DNA of 64,000 nucleotides from Falsirhodobacter deserti (GTDB taxonomy: Bacteria; Pseudomonadota; Alphaproteobacteria; Rhodobacterales; Rhodobacteraceae), in the NCBI RefSeq assembly GCF_004015795.1, contig NZ_ML137222.1:14865-78864 (forward strand), written 5' to 3'. The notes below the pieces were generated by a model. The model worked only from the letters and a program-made list of their open reading frames with translations, was not told where the DNA came from and ran no database searches. Each line of letters opens with the position of its first letter. Position 1 is the stretch's first letter. A program made the position numbers and the translations under genes. Positions 60,264 through 64,000 of this stretch are shown here, one piece after another.

Positions 60264-60285
60264 CGCGGGGAGGAGGAGCCCCGCG
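60264..60285 (+). promoter_or_regulatory. intercistronic GC hairpin before binding-protein gene
   Basis: CGCGGGG (60264-60270), loop AGGAGGAG, CCCCGCG (60279-60285), flanked by GAC/GTC that can extend it. Like the hairpin at 14287 it carries GGGGARGAGGAGCCCC and sits between a first enzyme gene and a binding-protein gene. There is no T-run. Confidence 0.6.
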
Positions 60286-60302
60286 TCAATGGGAGGGAAG
60301 AC

Positions 60303-61895
60303 ATGAAACGACGCAGTCTGCTTCTGGGGGCAGCCGGTATCACACTGGCCTCGTCTTTGCCCCTGCGGCTTGCCGCTGATACGCCAAAGGACCAGCTGGT
60401 GATCGGCTTTTCGCTGGCCAATGTGCTGACGCTGGACCCTGCCGGATCATCCAGCAAGGAACGCGTGCAGATCATCGCGAACCTTTATGACAGCCTTGTA
60501 GGGATCGACGACACCAATCGCCGCAAGGTCGTGCCCGCCTTGGCCGAAGGATGGGAGGTGGCCGAGGACCGGATGTCGGTGCGCCTGACCCTGCGTGAGG
60601 CGAGATTTTCGTCCGGGAACCCCATAACGGCCGCAGATGCCGTCTGGTCGCTGCACAGGTGCCTCAAGCTGAACCTCGCGCAGGCGACGAACCTGCGTCT
60701 GCGCGGCTTTACGAGCGAGAATGCCGCCGATCACATCCGCGCCCTTGATGACCGCACGGTTGAAATCACCTTCCCTGAGCCCACCGACCCGCAGATCATC
60801 CTGATGACATTGGCGATGGCCGGGACTGGCAGTGTCATCGATCGTGCCCTTGCCCTGCAGCACGAGGTAGATGGTGACTTGGCCTCAGGCTGGCTGACCA
60901 CCAATGTTGCGGGCAGCGGTGCGTTTGCCCTTCAAATGTGGCGTCCCGGCGAGCTGGCGGTGCTGGAGCGAAACGATTTTTACTGGGATGACGCCCCCGC
61001 CATGACGCGCATCATCATGCGGCACATCCCTGAAAGCCAGAGCCAGCGGCTGCAACTCAGTCATGGCGATCTCGACATCGCGTATTCCTTGGGGGCGGCG
61101 GATCTGAAGGCGCTGGAGAGTGAGGAGGATGTGCGGATCGTTCAGCAGACGGGCAATGGTCTTTACTACCTCGCGATGTCTCTGAAGAACGAGCATCTCG
61201 CCAAACCCGAGGTGCGTGAGGCGATCATCCGGCTGATCGACTATGACGGAATCAACGCAAGCATCATGCCCTATTACGGGGTGAAGCATCTGGGGCCGAT
61301 CCAGCAGGGGCTTGGCGGGGAGGATCTGTCTCCCGATATACGCCCGGATCCGGAAGCCGCGAAGGCCCTTCTTGCGAAGGCAGGCTATCCCAACGGCCTT
61401 GACCTGACCCTGCGGGCACTGGCGGAGACTCCGTTTGACAGCCTTGCCGCAGCGCTTCAGGGCAACCTGGCCCTTGGCGGGGTGCGTGTGCAGATCCTGA
61501 CTGGCAGCGGCGAGCAGGTCTATGGCCCGATGCGCGAGCGGAACTTCGACCTGATCGTAGGGCGCAGCGGGGGGCAAATCTCGCCTCCAGACGGGGATTT
61601 GCGCAGCCTTGTCTATAACCCGGACAACAGCGACGAAGCACGCCTGACCGGGCTGCAAAGCTGGCGCGTGTCCTATCAAGATATTGACCTCAACGACCGT
61701 ATCGAGGCGGCGCTTCTGGATGCGAACGATCAGGCGGCCGACTATGCGGAGATCAGCCGGCTTTATGCCGAGCGCATCCCAGCGATCCAGCCAATTTCCC
61801 AAGTGGTGGACTCGGTGGCGGTCCGCGCAAACATAACGGGGTTTACGATCAGCCCGGTTTGGCAGACGAAGCTTGCAAAGGTCACGAAAACGTAA
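60303..61895 (+). CDS. family-5 extracellular solute-binding protein, orphan
   Basis: Periplasmic binding protein of the oligopeptide/nickel (SBP_bac_5) class, 530 residues. Twin-Arg type signal MKRRSLLLGAAGITLASSLP. Core motifs: VLTLDPAGSSSKERVQIIANLYDSL, PALAEGWEVAEDRMSVRLTLRE, FSSGNPITAADAVWSL, VAGSGAFALQMWRPGE, and KPEVREAIIRLIDYDGI near 305. Partner permeases and ATPases normally follow immediately, but the next sequence is IS3 debris, so the transporter is incomplete here. Linkage to a sugar-acid enzyme suggests an oligosaccharide or sugar-acid cargo rather than peptides. Confidence 0.88.
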   Translation: MKRRSLLLGAAGITLASSLPLRLAADTPKDQLVIGFSLANVLTLDPAGSSSKERVQIIANLYDSLVGIDDTNRRKVVPALAEGWEVAEDRMSVRLTLREARFSSGNPITAADAVWSLHRCLKLNLAQATNLRLRGFTSENAADHIRALDDRTVEITFPEPTDPQIILMTLAMAGTGSVIDRALALQHEVDGDLASGWLTTNVAGSGAFALQMWRPGELAVLERNDFYWDDAPAMTRIIMRHIPESQSQRLQLSHGDLDIAYSLGAADLKALESEEDVRIVQQTGNGLYYLAMSLKNEHLAKPEVREAIIRLIDYDGINASIMPYYGVKHLGPIQQGLGGEDLSPDIRPDPEAAKALLAKAGYPNGLDLTLRALAETPFDSLAAALQGNLALGGVRVQILTGSGEQVYGPMRERNFDLIVGRSGGQISPPDGDLRSLVYNPDNSDEARLTGLQSWRVSYQDIDLNDRIEAALLDANDQAADYAEISRLYAERIPAIQPISQVVDSVAVRANITGFTISPVWQTKLAKVTKT

Positions 61896-61916
61896 GGCTG
61901 ATCCCAACCGGCAACG

Positions 61917-62030
61917 ATCAGGCGGTGGAACTCCTCTCGCCACCGCCTGACCCGGCATCTGCACATCCTGCCGCGGCTGGACGGCTGGGCTGTGGTGAAC
62001 CGGAAGAAGCTCTACCGGATCTACATCTAG
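61917..62030 (+). pseudogene. IS3-family OrfB fragment (HTH_21 region)
   Basis: One frame reads RHLHILPRLDGWAVVNRKKLYRIYI then stop, matching the RRLHILLRREGW-VNRKRVYRLY segment of IS3 OrfB. Only about 37 codons remain. The insertion or later deletion here probably removed the permease genes expected after the solute-binding protein. Confidence 0.7.
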
Positions 62031-62039
62031 AGTCCGGCC

Positions 62040-62294
62040 ACGCAGCCCCGGTCCAGCTTCATCCCGACCAGCGCTGACGAGGCATGGGTGAAGGGATAGA
62101 AGTCCCCGGCGTGCATGCGGCGCACCGTTCAGCGCCAAGCCATGTTGCGCCGGCCGCAAGCGGCAGCATGACCTTCGGACGGGTCGAATTCTTAAAAATG
62201 CCGTGTAGGAGACGAGCTTCAGCGAGTTGATGATGGCGAAGAACATCAAGGTCGTGCCGGTGAACATCTTCCGATCGAGGCGCAGCGGCATCAT
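62040..62294 (-). pseudogene. TauE/SafE-type permease C-terminal remnant
   Basis: Minus strand from 62294: MPLRLDRKMFTGTTLMFFAI, INSLKLVSYTAF, matching the conserved P-L..D...F.GT...FF...N..K...Y of TauE/SafE anion exporters. After a frameshift, DFYPFTHASSALVGMKLD near 62110-62050 matches the usual FYRLTYALLFLVGLKLL ending. Roughly the last third of the gene survives, in two frames. Confidence 0.65.
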
Positions 62295-62508
62295 TTATAT
62301 CTGGAGGGGCGGCCCACCGGCATGGGCCACGCGGGTAGTTTTATGACGGAGCAAGCATGCCATTGCCTTTCAAGTTGAGATCCTGTAACAAGCGAAGGCA
62401 AAGATTTTGATTTTGAACTTCTGTCTCCTCGCGGCTTCAGTCGAACTTCTGATGACACTGAGCCGGACTGCCGCGTTTTGCGGGCAGTATAAATCAAGGA
62501 GAAACACG

Positions 62509-62715
62509 ATGGCCAATGGCACCGTGAAATGGTTCAATTCCGACAAAGGCTTCGGCTTCATCGCACCGGCACATGGCACCAAGGATGTGTTCGTGCATAT
62601 CTCCGCCATGGAGCGCGCGGGCATTCATCAGTTGAATGACGGGCAGGCCGTGACGTTTGACCTGGAAAGCGACCGCAACGGTCGCGAGTCCGCAGTGAAC
62701 CTTGCCCTCGCCTGA
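62509..62715 (+). CDS. cspA: CspA-family cold-shock protein
   Basis: Single-stranded nucleic-acid-binding chaperone, 68 residues, the normal size. ATG at 62509 follows AAGGAGAAACACG. RNP1 is KGFGFIAP (about 14-21), RNP2 is VFVHISAM (about 29-36), and the N-terminus MANGTVKWFNSDKGFG is typical. The leader from about 62400 is AT-richer than the neighbourhood, as in cold-inducible csp mRNAs. It ends in a strong terminator at 62739, so it is its own transcription unit. Confidence 0.95.
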   Translation: MANGTVKWFNSDKGFGFIAPAHGTKDVFVHISAMERAGIHQLNDGQAVTFDLESDRNGRESAVNLALA

Positions 62716-62738
62716 CTACATTCTCTGCTTATTTCGGA

Positions 62739-62766
62739 AGGCGCGGCTTTAGCCGCGCCTTTTTTC
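62739..62766 (+). terminator. intrinsic terminator of cspA
   Basis: AGGCGCGGCT-TT-AGCCGCGCCT, a perfect 10-bp stem, followed by a run of T to 62765. The best terminator in the window. Confidence 0.93.
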
Positions 62767-62784
62767 ATTGGAGACGGAGCCAGA

Positions 62785-63002
62785 ATGGCCAAGAAGTGGA
62801 AGGGCGAAGTGCTGAACGTTGGCCCTGAAAAGGACACCCATGTGCCGCACGCGCTTGAGTGGAAGGAATTCTTCCGACAGTTGGCGGCTGCAAGATGCCG
62901 CATAACTTCTACAAGAACGTGACGTTAACCGGAATCACGCTGGAAGTTATGCAAGGGCTTCCTCTGCTGGTCTTTCAAGCGTCGAAGAAAGCGACCAGAT
63001 AA
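62785..63002 (+). pseudogene. small conserved-looking gene split by a frameshift
   Basis: ATG 62785 (GGAGACGGAGCC upstream) opens 45 codons: MAKKWKGEVLNVGPEKDTHV, ALEWKEFFRQLAAAR, ending at TGA 62920. In the next frame an ATG at 62895 continues MPHNFYKNVTLTGITLEVMQ, GLPLLVFQASKKATR to TAA 63002. Joined near 62890, the parts would form a coherent protein of about 71 residues, so one base was probably lost or gained (or frameshifting occurs). Family not recognised. It lies between cspA and the DUF6481-like gene. Confidence 0.6.
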
Positions 63003-63044
63003 CTCTGGTCCGCAACCCCAGTTCACCGACAGGAACAGAACTTG

Positions 63045-63422
63045 ATGAACAACGACAACGCTGGCCTTTCCGAGCGCCGCGCTATGGCCGCTCGTGCCAA
63101 AGCCGCTCTTCTAGAGACTTATCGGGCCGCCAAAACGGCTGCTGCGCCGACCCGCGAAATACGAGAAGCAGAGCGCGTTGCTGTTGCCGAGGCAAGAGAC
63201 GCGCGCCGAGCTGTTCGCGATCAGGAGAGGCGCAACGAGAAACTTAGGGCTGAAGAAGAGGCTGGCGCGCGTGCAGCTGCGGCCGCCGCCGCTGAAACTG
63301 CGGAGTCCGACGCACGCGAGGCTGCTGACAAAAGCCGTATTGCCCGCCTCCTTGCAGACGATGCGGCCCAAAAAGCAAAGCGTGATCAGCGGTATGCAAA
63401 TCGAAAGGTCCGTCAAGGCTAA
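63045..63422 (+). CDS. DUF6481-like charged coiled protein
   Basis: 125-residue cytoplasmic protein, extremely rich in Ala, Arg and Glu, predicted as one long helix or coiled coil. GLSERRAMAARAKAALLETY, REAERVAVAEARDARRAVRD and AADKSRIARLLADDAAQKAK resemble the DUF6481 pattern (ERR..A..AK.ALLE, then AER.A..AR..RRA). ATG 63045 is favoured over TTG 63042; AGGAACAG lies upstream. Function unknown. Frequent occurrence near cold-shock genes is my recollection, not shown here. Confidence 0.65.
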   Translation: MNNDNAGLSERRAMAARAKAALLETYRAAKTAAAPTREIREAERVAVAEARDARRAVRDQERRNEKLRAEEEAGARAAAAAAAETAESDAREAADKSRIARLLADDAAQKAKRDQRYANRKVRQG

Positions 63423-63653
63423 AACTAACCTGCAACTGCGGCAAAAAGTGGCCCGGATGGCAAGCGGTCCAGCTCCGGCGCCGTCTTGTCCGCTCAGGCC
63501 AGAGCGGTATCGGAACACCCAAGGTCCGAGCGCCAACTTGCTGAAACGGTCTGCTGAATGTGCATTGGGAAGCTACCGCCGAACGGCGGCGTTGGGCTCT
63601 GAGTCCCGATGCTGCATAGCCCATGGCCGCTGGAACAAATCCAGTTCGGCTCG
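63423..63653. other. no gene seen
   Basis: Spacer between the DUF6481-like gene and the convergent acetyltransferase remnant. Frames crossing it are extensions of neighbours. No hairpin terminator recognised. Confidence 0.35.
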
Positions 63654-63890
63654 TCACAAGGGCAGCCGGAAGCGTTCCTTCTCCAGCAGTTCCGCGGCGC
63701 TCTGCTGGTAGAAGCGGATCGCCGCGGTGTTCCACCGCGGCGTCTGCCATTCGGGCCGGATGGCCCCGGCCTGTCGCGCGGCGTCGATCACCGTCTGCAG
63801 CAGGCGGCGCCCGATGCCGAGGCCACGAACCGGCAATCGAGATGACCAGTTCGCGCACCCTGCCAGAGGGCATAGTCGAAGGTCAGCGCG
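63654..63890 (-). pseudogene. GNAT acetyltransferase C-terminal remnant
   Basis: From about 63830 to 63654 the minus strand reads RGLGIGRRLLQTVIDAARQAGA, then WNTAAIRFYQQSAAELLEK and RFRL: GNAT motif A (RGxGIGxxLL, acetyl-CoA binding) and motif B. The preceding strand, with RVRELVISI in another frame (about 63870-63840), indicates a frameshift just before motif A. The N-terminal half is not recognisable. Probably inactive. Confidence 0.65.
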
Positions 63891-64000
63891 GATCCTCGCA
63901 AGGACTCCACGACGGCTGGGGGAGCAGCCGGCACATCCCATGAGCTGCTGTTTGCAAGCGCGGTGGTGACACGTCACCCGCAACTAGGTCAGCGCAGCAA

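Noticed and set aside
1..64000. CRISPR array, rRNA, tRNA or prophage
   Set aside because: No regularly spaced repeats, no conserved rRNA/tRNA signatures and no phage structural genes were seen on either strand by eye; a covariance search would be needed to exclude a tRNA formally.

Overview
The window looks like a 64-kb piece of a repABC replicon (plasmid or chromid) from an alphaproteobacterium, most likely Rhodobacteraceae. The evidence is a repA-repB-repC operon with GTT-N4-GC-N4-AAC parS sites and an antisense ctRNA locus, a high-GC compact gene style with many ATGA overlaps, a bcsN-bcsA-bcsB-bcsZ cellulose operon, and a CUT2 sugar operon of the kind common on accessory replicons of this family. 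I saw no rRNA, tRNA, CRISPR array or phage structural genes. The replicon is heavily scarred by insertion sequences: IS110, IS3, two types of IS5, IS1182 and IS256. Most are broken, and they separate the functional blocks.

Layout. 1-2.2 kb: IS110 transposase cut by the window edge and a decayed IS3. 3.1-6.5 kb: repABC (minus strand) with two perfect 16-bp parS palindromes and a predicted ~55-nt antisense RNA between repB and repC. 6.65-7.2 kb: parDE toxin-antitoxin pair behind a perfect inverted repeat. 7.2-21.2 kb: divergent sugar-acid/deoxysugar operons around a GntR regulator. The minus arm has a GldA-like dehydrogenase, SDR, GMC oxidoreductase, UxaA-family dehydratase and gntR. The plus arm has an iron-type alcohol dehydrogenase, a complete CUT2 ABC importer, an aldo/keto reductase, FucU mutarotase and an amidohydrolase-type lactonase. 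Together they fit import and non-phosphorylative oxidation of L-fucose or a similar sugar. 21.2-30 kb: an efflux block (RND adaptor and pump, OmpR-type regulator, sensor kinase, ABC exporter, all tightly coupled) bounded by two IS5-like remnants in the same orientation. 30.2-34.7 kb: DUF418 membrane protein plus TetR behind a 46-bp nested palindrome, then IS elements.

34.8-47.8 kb: a matrix/c-di-GMP region. On the minus strand run bcsN, bcsA (with PilZ), bcsB, bcsZ and a TPR protein, followed by a frameshifted GAF-GGDEF-EAL gene, a surface-type lipoprotein and a Slam-like outer-membrane barrel. On the plus strand lie a small ORF and an intact GAF-GGDEF diguanylate cyclase with an RxxD inhibition site. 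48.9-51.9 kb: a 1011-residue protein with a GH-A-like glycosidase region and RTX repeats. 52.1-56.5 kb: IS1182 remnant, thioredoxin-reductase-like flavoprotein, transglutaminase-like protein, and several unrecognised small ORFs, two of which share a conserved 5' leader. 56.6-58 kb: IS256 inserted with an 8-bp target duplication into an IS110 remnant. 58.3-61.9 kb: a second GntR-controlled unit (enolase-superfamily enzyme plus a family-5 solute-binding protein) whose permeases are missing. 62-64 kb: TauE/SafE-type pseudogene, cspA with a clear terminator, a frameshifted small gene, a DUF6481-like gene and a broken GNAT acetyltransferase.

Functional links. The diguanylate cyclase, the PilZ domain of BcsA, the degenerate GGDEF-EAL gene and the RTX glycosidase probably form a cellulose/biofilm module. 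The two GntR units share an unusual intercistronic hairpin core (GGGGARGAGGAGCCCC) just upstream of their solute-binding-protein genes, suggesting common RNA-level control of binding-protein dosage.
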